Source: Loripinus fragilis
Taxonomy: Eukaryota; Mollusca; Bivalvia; Lucinida; Lucinidae
Direction of reading: 5' to 3'
Assembly: GCA_964019695.1 (NCBI GenBank)
Contig: OZ026516.1
Coordinates: 95,852,368 to 95,916,367, forward strand
DNA length: 64,000 bases
Shown in pieces: positions 53,781 through 63,010 of this stretch. A program made the translations under genes and the position numbers. Below the pieces are notes generated by a model. That model did not search any database. It was not told the origin of the DNA and saw only the letters and a list, made by a program, of their open reading frames with translations. Each line of letters opens with the position of its first letter. The stretch's first letter is position 1.

Positions 53781-53984
53781 CTTAAAGTCATTTGGGCTCT
53801 ACTCAATTGACATTAAATGGTTTTGAAACACACCAAGAATACCACTCATATGTCATCGGATAGTGTACATTAAGGTGTACACTAAGGCTATAATGATTTC
53901 TGTATATAATAACCTCACCAAATCTTTTCCTACATGTTACTATAACCTTGACATTATCATTTTGCTGAAAGCCAAGAAACTTAC

Positions 53985-54108
53985 CTTGGTCAGAAGATTT
54001 CCTAGTTCATATGGGTGTAACTTCTGGACATCGCCTAGTTGCTCTGCGGCAGACTTTCTTATCAAGGGCGTGGAACCAGTGTCCAAAAGTAGGAACAAGC
54101 GGTCTAAT
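53985..54108 (-). CDS. BTAF1: BTAF1 exon 2 (conserved N-terminus)
   Basis: The first base completes an arginine, then [20 protein letters not shown] and [20 protein letters not shown] and K on donor GTAAGT; acceptor TTGTTTTTTCAG. It matches the invariant N-terminus RLDRLFxLLDTGxTPxxRKxAAxQLGEVxKLHPxEL, where TBP binding by HEAT repeats begins. Confidence 0.97.
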
Positions 54109-54295
54109 CTGAAAAAACAAAAGCCAGACATATTGCTCCTGCCAGGAAAAGTAAAAAGACGGCTACGCTTTGTTATAGGGATTAAGGTAATTTAATTATT
54201 TGACTGCAAATTTGGCCAAGAGTCTTCAAGGAGAAGATTTTTGTTAATTTCCTTATGATTACATAGGAACACCAGCCTCTATCACGGGAGACTAT

Positions 54296-54547
54296 CATCC
54301 TCTACCAAGATTATTCAGATTGTTCTGATTGGTAAACATAGCTATCAAGATTATTCAGATTGTTCTGATTGGTCAACATAGCTACCAAGATTACGCATTC
54401 AGATTGCTCTGATTGGTCAACATAGCTACCAAAAATATTCAGATTGTTCTGATTGGTCAACATAGCTGCCAAAATTATTCAGATTGTTCTGATTGGTCAA
54501 CATCCTATGTTGACCAATCAAAACAATCTGAATAATCTTGGTAGAGA
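54296..54547. repeat. Five direct ~40-bp repeats closed by one inverted copy
   Basis: TATTCAGATTGTTCTGATTG with GTCAACATAGCTACCAAGAT occurs five times in direct order (54317-54500), then once inverted (TATGTTGACCAATCAAAACA ... ATCTTGGTAGAG). The whole could fold as one arm against any of five partners. The outer ends ATCATCCTCTACCAAGATTA and ATAATCTTGGTAGAG are the inverted termini. Confidence 0.85.
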
Positions 54548-54714
54548 ATGATTTTAGGATCATTTGTGCAGAATTATTTAAAAATTAGAGTAGATTTTCG
54601 GATTTTTCTCCTAAAAATGGTCTTGTGCTCTCACAGCTCTGGTGGCCATGTATTTTGATGGACCAGAATAATTTGAACAATGTTCTAAGAGGGGATGTTT
54701 TGACCAATTGGTTT

Positions 54715-54865
54715 TAACTTGTTGTTTTCAACAGCTAAGGTCATATTTGAGGACTGGGTCATAGCTTCAAGTCTCATCCAACAAACTGGAGAAGGTGGGG
54801 ATGGAACCTGCAAACCCCGGTTGACAAGGCAAATGGTTTATCCACTATGCCACAGCAGCTCCAAT
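54715..54865 (-). repeat. tRNA-derived SINE, family E (degraded)
   Basis: Minus strand GGAGCTGCTGTGGCATAGTG (box A region), GGTTCCATCCCC (box B eroded). Confidence 0.6.
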
Positions 54866-55135
54866 TTCATTCCAAGTTGTGATCTTCTTTACTTTAACAA
54901 TATAAGATTAATCAACAAATCTCATTGACCAGTCATGTCATATTTTGGGCTTTAAGTCACAAAACTTTTATCGCTGCACAATAAATTAATATTGATGTTG
55001 CCGAAGACATTGATGCAGAAATGGTAAAAGTAATGTAGTGTCTTGCTGCTCTTGCCACAAGCATAGGTTAAGATAAACAAAAATTTTCAGCGTAAAATGG
55101 TAAATATTTTCTTACCCATAATCTTTAGCATATGT

Positions 55136-55188
55136 TTGGGTGCTAAAAAGAACAGTCTCATTGAGACGGTTCTTTTGAGCACCCACAA
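55136..55188. repeat. 'GTCTCATTGAGAC' palindromic element
   Basis: Complete copy with left arm TTTTCAGCGTAAAATGG and right part GGTACACACTCTTAACTAAAGG. Confidence 0.75.
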
Positions 55189-55309
55189 CATATGTTTTGG
55201 TTGAGAAATAAGAAATTTATTTTTCTGGTACACACTCTTAACTAAAGGCCTGCCAAAGGTACCTGGATAGTTCAAAAGCTTAGGTTCCTGGTGTAACAGT
55301 TCTGTCACT

Positions 55310-55512
55310 TAACTCCTTTTGGATACTTTTCTTTATGTCGCTGATTTTTTTCAAAATCAACTTTTTCCCAAAACTTCTTTCAGGAATACCATCAGAGTGT
55401 CAAACACTTTGAATGCAGATCAGCGTGATGCTTTGTTGGGCGTGATCTAGGTCTAAACTGCTTGCAAAGGTTAACAGCAGACAAAAAATGTCTGTAGAGT
55501 AAAGGTTTTATT
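55310..55512. mobile_element. Degraded piggyBac-like MITE
   Basis: TTAACTCCTTTTGGATAC on the left; the core 'gaatgcagatcagcgtgatgc' pairs loosely with 'gggcgtgatctaggtc'; right end GAGTAAAGGTTTTA. Confidence 0.5.
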
Positions 55513-56210
55513 ACGGGCAGGTCAAGGGCCTGCTATGCTTTAATTAGTTTATAAGGTGTTAATATTATGTTATTAATGAAGTGATTTCGTATTGGCTCAG
55601 TAACAGGTCCGAGGTCAGCTGTATTGGTCCAAGGTCGAAGATGTTGATGTATAGAGCCAGGGTAATGCAAGCAATGCCAGGTGGACGAAGCCTACAGTGG
55701 GCACACTACATATACATCCAATATTATACTCATTAAACATGTTGAACATCATATAAATTGACTAGGAAAAAAGTTAATTTTCTGTGGTGACGGCTGAAGG
55801 ACTGAAGATGTTCAGATACATGTACCATTTTCCATTTGTCTTGCTGTTTGACTATGGGTGTGGAAATGATTTTGTCAATGTTTGGTCATTATCAATTTAT
55901 TTCCCAACTTAAAATAAGCATGTTCATAGCAATCAATCATCTATTCCGGCTTTATTTTAAATTTCGGGGAGTAAACCTCAGCCTGGGTTTTCTGGTTCAA
56001 AAATGCAAATGGAAAAAGCATGAGGATGCTTCAAATTGCAAGTAGTCCACATTTTTGCCAGAATTCATAAGCTTGTAAAAACAGGCTTACAAGTGGCTTT
56101 TAATGAAAATAGAAGGAAACTAGCAAGTGCAATTTTAAATCCTGATTCCTTTAAAGGACAAACAGGAAATCTAAAATCTCTGTAAATCAGGCCCCCAGAT
56201 AAGAGTATGT
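55513..56210. other. Intron 1, nothing recognised
   Basis: No exon-like ORF or shared repeat; the 69-codon ORF at 55836-56045 has no recognisable domain. Confidence 0.4.
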
Positions 56211-56252
56211 GTTGGAAAATTATTTTCTTTATTTCTCATCCAAAACATATGT

Positions 56253-56310
56253 TGTGAGTGCTAAAAATATGTCTCAATGAGACGGTTCTTTTGAGCACCC
56301 AAAACACATG
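56253..56310. repeat. 'GTCTCATTGAGAC' palindromic element
   Basis: Inverse orientation; it begins with the outer end AGGCCCCCAGATAAGAGT at 56189, which shows the family's terminus. Confidence 0.75.
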
Positions 56311-56412
56311 TTTAAATTAATGGGTAAGATAATAATTAAAATTTTATGCAAATAAAATTTCATTATCTGGACCTATGTTGAAGGTTTCGAGATGTCATTG
56401 TGAGCAAACTTT

Positions 56413-56820
56413 TGAAGTAAACTTGAGTAGAAAAATATCTACCCAGTGTGGTAGGATTTGAACCCACGACCTTGCTTGCAAGTCAAATGCTCTACCGACC
56501 GAGCTAACCATGATTCTGGTAAGAGAAGCCAGCGAATCACTACATTCCTCCCCACTTGGATCTTTGAAGGGGTAAACTGTAGTGGATAGTAACTGTTCTA
56601 GAGCGAGGCATCACACCTCTTCTAGGATCTATGTTACCCTTTCAAGACCTGAGAGCAGATTTCCTCGTCGCCAATAATATTAAAGTAAACTTGAGTGGAA
56701 AAATATCTACCCAGTGTAAGGTTGGAACCCATGACATTCTGCTTGCAAGTCAGATGCTCTACAAACCGGACTCAATAGGCTCCTGGTTAGAGAAGCCAGC
56801 GACTCACTACACTTTCAACA
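56413..56820 (-). repeat. Two tRNA-like SINE copies in tandem
   Basis: 56413-56545 and 56680-56815 share AAGTAAACTTGAGT, AAAAATATCTACCCAGTGT and a minus-strand tRNA-like head (GGTTAGCTCGGTCGGTAGAG, TTTGACTTGCAAGC, GGGTTCAAATCC). The first head is close to a tRNA with a TGC anticodon loop but has no proper acceptor stem, so a SINE is more likely than a tRNA gene. Confidence 0.65.
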
Positions 56821-56987
56821 AGAACTGAATATTGGACATTTAATATAATCAGTGTAGATCCAGATAGGCTTATTGTCACACTCATTGAACGTATATGGTC
56901 ATTATTTTGCCTGTAAATAAAAAAACCTTCTTCCAGCAAACTTGGCTGCTCACCTGCCAAAAATACCATACCTCTACCAGGGGTGTG

Positions 56988-57401
56988 GAAATAGCAAAAG
57001 TTGATACTTGTCCAGGGACAAGTAAATAGTCATAAGATACTTGTCCAAAGAAAAGTTTACTTGTCCCAAAGAACAGATAATGTACATAGAACTTAGCTTA
57101 GTCTTTATTGTGCTTAAACAATATGCATAAACTCCTTCAAAAACTGTTATGAAACCAGAAATAAACTCTATTGTAAACAGTGTATATCCTGATCAGCTGG
57201 CTTCTGAAGAAGCCAGCTGATCAGGATCCACACTGTTTTCCCCACAACATGTGAGTCCATCATAATTATCTAATGTGAAATACAGAATTGTATTAACATT
57301 CTTCAAACTTGTCCCAGGAAAAGTATATAGAAATTTTTAACTTGTCCTGAAGGAAATGGTACCAGGCCGGACAAGTCGGGCATGGTATTTCCACAGCCCT
57401 G
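56988..57401. mobile_element. hAT-like MITE with CAGGGGTGTGGAAATA ends
   Basis: CAGGGGTGTGGAAATA and TATTTCCACAGCCCTG are inverted ends. CCTCTAC occurs at both flanks (7 bp). 'acttgtcc' motifs fill both arms. The centre carries the palindrome CTGATCAGCTGGCTTCTG and its partner. Confidence 0.8.
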
Positions 57402-57578
57402 CCTCTACATTCAAATACCACTTCACTGGCTTTTGCGCCGGCATTTTGATAGGACACAGTGGTATTGGTGAAATCTCAGAAGTACAGTCCCAAGAATAAT
57501 TTATTAATATGTCAAAGATTCTTGCAAAAGAGTTGCTAATGGTTGTAACAAGTTCCAAAAAATTGGCATGCAAGCTTT

Positions 57579-58946
57579 CAGGGGCGTAGCTTGGCTTAAA
57601 TGAATGTGTAGGCCTAATGTTAAGGGGGTCTGTGGGCATGCCCCCCCCCACCCCAGAATTTTTTTTTTGCCCTAGACTGTCCAATTGTGAGGTATATTTC
57701 ACACCAATAAATGTGTTCAGGCGATTATTAGAAATAACAGGTAGACATGAACATCATGATTTATTAGGCAAGCTTGAACAACTTATTGTGCTGAAATACA
57801 AAAACAAAATCATCGTCCTGGGAGTCAGGGACATGTATCATACTCTTTTAACCCTTAAATGGCCATCGTCCTGGGAGTCAGGGACATGTGTCATACTCCT
57901 TTAACCCTTAAATGGCCAATCAAAAACAAAAGTAGTTTGCTTTCCTCATCCTCTCAATTGTTTTAGAAGCGTCTTCGACAAGCAATGGAGATCCAGATCT
58001 GGGTATACACTGTTTGTCTCGATCAATACTTACATCAGTCAATAATGTTAGCAAATATATGCAGCAGAGATCTGGTACTTTCATTTGACGTTTTTGGGCT
58101 GGCGATTTAATAGGAGCCTACGTGTTTATATAGCCTATTTGGGTCACTCTATATATTAAGCCGCTTTAAAATACGACACCACGTTTCTGTAGATCATCCC
58201 AAAAGAAAATCAAGCGACATCAAGTTTCAATATCTGACGCAAACACGTTTGTCAACATCGATGGTCATGTCCTTGTGTACACCGATCAGTGTTAAATAGG
58301 ACAGCCTGGCAGAGGTCGATCATTGTTGATCGCAAGTAGTTTTTTATTATTATTATCATGCCACTAAGCGACCTTTCACATGTTGCGGACGTCGGTGGCA
58401 TGGTAAAAATTTAAAGACTCCAATTATGGTGAAAATGCAAGGATACATGTCCTTGCATGTCTGCTGCTCAAGGGTGTCTTGCAGTCTGGAAGGCTTTCTG
58501 TCTATCATGCTCCATCTAACTCTCCATCTTGATATTTCTGCCTTGAATACCTCATGTTTGAGAAAGATCGGGTGCAAAGGCAGCGTATACAGTTGGTAGG
58601 CTCTCATCCCGCAAGTCAGCCAATTTGGATGGCAATAATTATTGACTTGTCTTGACATCTGGAATGTTTGAGCTATGGACCAACGACACATCCAAGCAAT
58701 GTGATTTGCAATGTACGTAATTAGCATGTGGTGAACGTTTACACATATGTGCTTGATGTCCCCGAACTTTCCCAGACATGTTTGACGCACTACCATAACA
58801 CTGAGCTCTTATCTTAAATATATCAAGATTGAGGGCAGCCCTACCACCCCCCCCCCCCCCCACCCCCCTCTGTATTCTATTGCATTTTTATTTTTCGACT
58901 TTCTAGAAAAAAGTGTATGCCGCCTCGGCCTACACGAAGCTACGGA
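57579..58946 (-). mobile_element. Decayed hAT transposon
   Basis: The left end CAGGGGCGTAGCTTGGC and the degraded right end (GTAGGCC ... CTTCGTGTAGGCC on the complement) are typical hAT termini. It carries the transposase pseudogene at 58356-58863 on the minus strand. The target duplication is not clear. A poly-C run (58845-58868) and a ~55-bp tandem duplication (57810-57917, 'catcgtcctgggagtcaggg') lie within. Confidence 0.75.
58356..58863 (-). pseudogene. hAT transposase (DUF4371/ZMYM1-like) fragment, frameshifted
   Basis: One frame gives QCYGSASNMSGKVRGHQ then ANYVHCKSHCLDVSLVHSS, the conserved YDGAxNMSGK...YVHCxxHxLNLxLV pattern. Another frame further on gives FKAEISRWRVRWSM and KPSRLQDTLEQQTCKDMYPC, matching the region before the hAT dimerisation domain. 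The two parts are in different frames, and the C-terminal SERxFS block is missing, so it is inactive. Confidence 0.8.
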
Positions 58947-59636
58947 AATGCTTTTATCCATATTTACCCAGTTCAAACATATATGTAATTGTGATGTGCT
59001 TTGTTCTGCAAAATCAACAATACTAACCTGGTGCTCATTTGGTAAAATCTTCAGGGCATCAGCAGTTAAAAAAAATCTTGACCAACAAAGCTGTCTAGAT
59101 ATAACACAATTGGCGACAAGTGTGTCTTATCACTACTTCCTTTCAAATTCTAACCGCAGCCATTACACCATCAAACTTTGATGATGTAGCTCTGTTTCGG
59201 ACCAAACTTCGACAAATTCATTAATTCAGGCATCAATAAATACTTTTATGAAAAGTAATTTTGTGGCCAGTATAATGCAAATCCAGTGATTTATAAGGAT
59301 ACATTTAATTTGCGTTTTGTTTTGAGATGACAGTGAGAGCCTTGTGCAATCTTTTGCATTTTCTTCCTTTGATGTGCTCGCGACGGCTGATGTTTTTATA
59401 CTGACAGCCATTTTGAACATCGTGCCTAAAAAGGACTGTATATAGGGCCCTGATTGGTCAGATCTGACCCAAGGGTCATCTGATTCTCCAATGAAATATC
59501 GGATGGCTAATCAAGCTGGTTTCCTGTTTCTTTGACTATGGGCGTAGACAACAATTATTGATTGCTGTAGCCCACCTGCCAAGTCCATAATACCGAGCTA
59601 GCCTGATGTTTGTTTTTATATATATATTTCTTTCTA
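58947..59636. other. Intron 1, promoter-like patch only
   Basis: At 59436-59460 the minus strand has ACCAATCAGGG (CCAAT box) and CTATATACA some 30 bp before ATG at 59420. The following ORF (MFKMAVSIKTSAVAS...) has no recognised domain and no donor that fits exon 2. Confidence 0.3.
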
Positions 59637-59654
59637 AGTTCGGATCTGCTCCTT

Positions 59655-59757
59655 TTACGGTGCATAACCATATCGGACTCTATCTGTGCAGACAGGACTC
59701 TATCTGTGTTTTCCGGACTCTATTTGTGCTAATATCGGACTCTATCTGTGGCAAATG
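59655..59757. repeat. Left arm of an inverted repeat, four GGACTCTATCTGTG motifs
   Basis: GGTGCATAACCATATCGGAC then four spaced copies of GGACTCTATCTGTG (one reads GGACTCTATTTGTG). The complementary arm is at 61304-61394. Confidence 0.85.
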
Positions 59758-60087
59758 TAAGAGGGGGTACATAAAACGCTATATTCATCTGAACTACGTC
59801 TTATTTAGTAAAGACATTCTGTGCACGGAAATTTCGAAACTCTACTCTTCCAGTTTATGTGGGTATTTCGCCCGATGTTCATTACAGGGTTTAATTTCAC
59901 GTCAAATAGATGGCGGTTCAGGGTAAAGTGTAGCCCTGTGACCATTTTGACTGCTGTTTATAGCATTACTTACTCGAATTTGCAAAGAACTTTGATATAA
60001 TTTGGACATCAATATTGATTTTGAATACTGATAGCGAATGTTGACGGAAATTTGCACCTTGTTTGTAAATAAATGAGAAGTGTTTAC

Positions 60088-60131
60088 CTTTTACGAAGGC
60101 ACTGGATAGCAACACGGTAATTGTAGGCCAT
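60088..60131 (-). CDS. BTAF1: BTAF1 exon 1 (probable)
   Basis: ATG at 60131 gives MAYNYRVAIQCLRK plus AG on donor AAAAG/GTAAAC. The two leftover bases complete an arginine with the first base of exon 2, giving RKRLDRLF. An in-frame ATG five codons earlier (60146) would add MTTTT. Known BTAF1 proteins start with only about four residues before RLDRLF, so this leader is longer than usual. The evidence is the strong donor, exact phase and good context (AACG ATG G). Confidence 0.5.
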
Positions 60132-60389
60132 CGTTGTTGTTGTCATAAATTCTCCCAATATTGGGACACCTCGAATCGAGTGGAACAAAGTTAAATGTTA
60201 GAACTAAAATGTTAATGTAAAACTAAACACTGTACAATATACAGCCACCAAGCTCCCAGCACCCAAACTGTACAATATATCCAACGTCTATTCACAAAAC
60301 TATATCCAATACACTGTACAACACAACCATAAAGGTCCTAACACCAAAACGTATTCACAACTTATATACAGGTCTTTATGGTAGAAATT
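60132..60389 (-). promoter_or_regulatory. Short gap between MYND ORF and BTAF1 start
   Basis: Only about 260 bp separate the stop of the MYND ORF from the BTAF1 ATG on the same strand. No TATA box stands out, and no AATAAA was seen for the upstream gene. 60220-60370 contains a loose ~75-bp duplication (CTGTACAATATA and TATTCACAA occur twice). It should hold the BTAF1 promoter and the MYND 3' untranslated region. Confidence 0.4.
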
Positions 60390-61076
60390 TTAAGCATTAG
60401 ATTTCACCTTTGCCACAACCGAACAGGCAAATCTGTGAAAGTCCCAATCTTTCTTCTGGCACTGGACGCTGCAGTAGCGAGTTATATGACAGCGTGAGCA
60501 ACGTTTAAGTTCACCTCCTTCCTTGGGTGAATGCTTACAGTTAGAACAAACACAGTCTACCCCGTCCTCACTTTCGTCACTATCAATGTTTGTCTTGGCC
60601 AGAAAATCAAAAAGGACTGCCCGTTCCTGTAACAAGTCAGGCTCAACAGCTGGGGCTGGTGTTGGATTATCCGAAGACTCCAGGTCCCTGTCACTACCAC
60701 AAGCAAGACTGGTATTTTCCAGTTCCTTTACACACACGGAATCCTGCTGGTCTTCTGGCGAAGGAGAATCTGGTTTTCCAGCCAACTTCTTCTCCAGGAA
60801 ACGTGCGTGCCTCCTCCTAGAACGAGCCAACGCAGAGGGAGAGTTTCTCTTCTTCCGACGACGTCTCACTGGTTTCACAGTAGCGAGTCCGGCAACCTCG
60901 CTGTCGTCCTTGGCTTTGTTTGGAGTTTTGGCGGGAAGTTTGCAGCTGACGGTTAACGACAATGAATCCTGATTCCGCGTGAGTTTCCACGAGTATCGGT
61001 TATCCTCATCATTCTCCAGTCTGTTCAGAACTTCAATGATTGATTTTGGGATAATATTGGGTAGAGCATCCATCAT
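60390..61076 (-). CDS. MYND-type zinc-finger protein, uninterrupted ORF
   Basis: 228 codons from ATG at 61076 (a second ATG follows directly). The C-terminus holds a complete MYND finger at about residues 179-219: CSNC, CSRC, YCSVQC and HRFAC, with the usual C-x2-C...C-x2-C...YC-x3-C...H-x3-C spacing. MYND fingers bind proline-rich peptides in transcription and chromatin partners. The middle is basic (RRRRKKRNSP, RSRRRH), a likely nuclear signal, followed by an acidic, serine-rich linker (DSDESEDGVD). The N-terminal ~55 residues (IIPKSIIEVLNRLEN, SLSLTVSCKLP) look like a small folded domain I cannot name. No SET domain, so it is not an SMYD enzyme. No intron is seen within it. The function is unknown. 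Confidence 0.85.
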   Translation of the reverse strand: MMDALPNIIPKSIIEVLNRLENDEDNRYSWKLTRNQDSLSLTVSCKLPAKTPNKAKDDSEVAGLATVKPVRRRRKKRNSPSALARSRRRHARFLEKKLAGKPDSPSPEDQQDSVCVKELENTSLACGSDRDLESSDNPTPAPAVEPDLLQERAVLFDFLAKTNIDSDESEDGVDCVCSNCKHSPKEGGELKRCSRCHITRYCSVQCQKKDWDFHRFACSVVAKVKSNA

Positions 61077-61164
61077 TATTTTCCAAAAATCACGGTGGCA
61101 AGAATTCTCCGTCCACTCGATCCGCCATTACTCACCCCATAAAAGCATCGTGACAGGCACTGAA

Positions 61165-61192
61165 CTTCACTGACAGTTTACTGTCAGTGAAA
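61165..61192. repeat. 11-bp hairpin upstream of the MYND ORF
   Basis: TTCACTGACAG, loop TTTA, CTGTCAGTGAA, about 90 bp upstream of the MYND start codon. It could be a binding site; function unknown. Confidence 0.7.
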
Positions 61193-61303
61193 TGTTCATG
61201 CTTTATTAAGTAGTTGTCCTGTGGTAGCTATAGAACCTTTCACTTACAGGCTTTTCCCAACGTTTGTCGCTTTATAAGATGACATGTCAATGTGATTTTC
61301 ACA

Positions 61304-61394
61304 GATAGAGTCCGACACAAGCACAGATAGAGTCTGGGTTGCTATGATAGAGTCCGCTCTGCACAGATAGAGTCCGATACGTTTATGCACCATG
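61304..61394. repeat. Right arm of the inverted repeat, CACAGATAGAGTCC motifs
   Basis: Four copies of CACAGATAGAGTCC-type sequence (one as ATGATAGAGTCC), ending CGATACGTTTATGCACC, the complement of the left arm's GGTGCATAACCATATCG. Confidence 0.85.
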
Positions 61395-61739
61395 TTTTTT
61401 GAGGATCCTTCAAAGTTTGTTATTCACGTTTCATGTTTATCTTTGTTGTGCTGCTTTGTTCCTTGCAGCCTTGTGGTAACCTATTGGGAAAGGACTGACC
61501 TCTTGGCTCTCTTGTGTGTTGTGTTTTCTTACATTTTTGTCTCTTTCCCATATGGTGTTCCGGGTCAGCTATGGTACTTGATTGTTTCGATTCCTGACCT
61601 TTGTCTTCCACTCTACTTTTATCTATCAATACTTTAACAAGCTTATGATCAGTTTTTTTTAAATATTGTTGAGTTTTAAAATATTGCTTTAAGGCCAGCA
61701 AGATATGTTGCCACATGCTCTGTGCTATGAGATGGTAGA

Positions 61740-63010
61740 TACACTGCACCCTAATTCAAGCCTATCTTAACCAAGGAATTATGCCCAAAGCCTGGAAGAA
61801 AGCCTTCGTCTCACCAATATTCAAAAAGGAGATAGACACATACCTGCCAACTACAGGCCTGTATGTCATTCACCGCGATCTGTTGCAAGATAGGCCCTAC
61901 TGAAACATATTGTTCACAGCCATGTGATATCCCATCTTGACTTTCACCATAATATTATTTTATGCTTAATAGAGCTCAACGCGGTTTCCACAAGTACAGA
62001 TCATTTTTGTCCCAGCCGATCCTAACAGTCCAAGACCTAGCAATTGGCCTCAATGACGGAGAACTGGGTTTCAGCAAGGCGTTCGAAAAAGTGCACTATT
62101 GCCTGCTTAGGACGTTAGAGCACTATGGGGTCAGAGGGAACCTGAATAGGTGGATTGCAGAATTCTTACTCACAGACAATAGAACGTGGAACTAGAAGGC
62201 GTTCATTCCAAGGCTACAGAAGTCACCTCAGGAGTACCACAAGGAAAGGTTCTTGGACCTTTGCTGTTCCTTGTCTACATTAATGACATGCCAGAGAACA
62301 CCTCTTCTACCTCAATACTGGCTTGGCCACCATCCGCAACACAGAGGGCCAAGCCCTTCTCCAGAAAGATCTTGATAAACTGCAGAAGTGGGAAAGGGAC
62401 TTGCTCATGCAGTTTAATCCAGACATGTGTGAGGTTATAAGGATCACCAACAAAAGGATTCCCCGCAACAACAAGTATTACATCTATGACACTAAATTAC
62501 AAGCCGTCAATGATGCCAAATACAGTACCTCGGAGTTACAGTCAGTTCCGACCTATCATGGAATAAGCATGTGGACAATACAGTCAAGAAGGCCACAAGA
62601 AGCTTGAACAGCCTAAATTGGAACCTACATGGCGGCCATACAGGTGTGAAAGACAAGTGTTATAAGTCCCTTGTGATGCCAATATTACAGGACTCGCATA
62701 CACAGCGCAACGTTAACAAACTGGAGCTGGTGCAGCGAAGAGTGGTCCGGTTTGTTAAATGTGATTATGAAAGACATAAATGCTGACATATCTCAATTGG
62801 AATACTCTCCAAGAAAGGAGGATGCAAAACAAGTCAACCATGCTCTACAAGATTTTGCACAATCTGTTTGCCATCCCTGCCATGCCATTCTGTGTACCAA
62901 TAAGAACCTCTAGTCAACGCTAAACTTGCAACTATACTTCTTCTTCCCAAGCACCATCCGCATATGGAGTCAGCTGCCAGAGTGTGTCGTATCAGCTCCT
63001 GGCTAAGATA
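61740..63010 (+). pseudogene. jockey/CR1-like LINE reverse transcriptase remnant
   Basis: In broken frames it reads [93 protein letters not shown] and, at the end, STIRIWSQLPE. These are ordered reverse transcriptase motifs of non-LTR elements. The catalytic FADD box expected soon after VYIND is missing, and at least three frameshifts are present. It is on the opposite strand to the genes. 61401-61740 carries nothing recognised. Confidence 0.9.

Larger units (their letters stand above)
1..60131 (-). other. BTAF1: BTAF1 (Mot1/TAF172) gene span, 5' half, 20 exons
   Basis: This entry gives the extent of one minus-strand gene. BTAF1 is a nuclear SNF2-family ATPase that binds TATA-binding protein through N-terminal HEAT repeats and removes it from DNA. 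I identified it from exon translations that match the family in order, for example [71 protein letters not shown] and YYDEIAMGFTRMQ. Twenty exons join with GT-AG junctions and compatible phases into about 2800 nt (about 933 codons) without a stop. The helicase half lies off the left edge. Most introns are 0.3-5 kb; intron 15 is about 14.3 kb because of the satellite. Identity is near certain. The least sure parts are exon 1 and exon 18. Confidence 0.95.

Noticed and set aside
56450..56530. Functional tRNA with TGC anticodon
   Set aside because: Part of a repeated unit also present at 56700; acceptor stem not formed.
59226..59420. Minus-strand MFKMAVS... as BTAF1 exon 1 (vertebrate protein begins MAVS)
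   Set aside because: The only nearby GT (CTGTCA/GTATAA) leaves phase 1, which would put a stop at the start of exon 2; the 60088 donor fits exactly.
60523..60972. 149-codon plus-strand ORF opposite the MYND gene
   Set aside because: It is the antisense shadow of the MYND coding sequence, with serine-rich composition from its codons.
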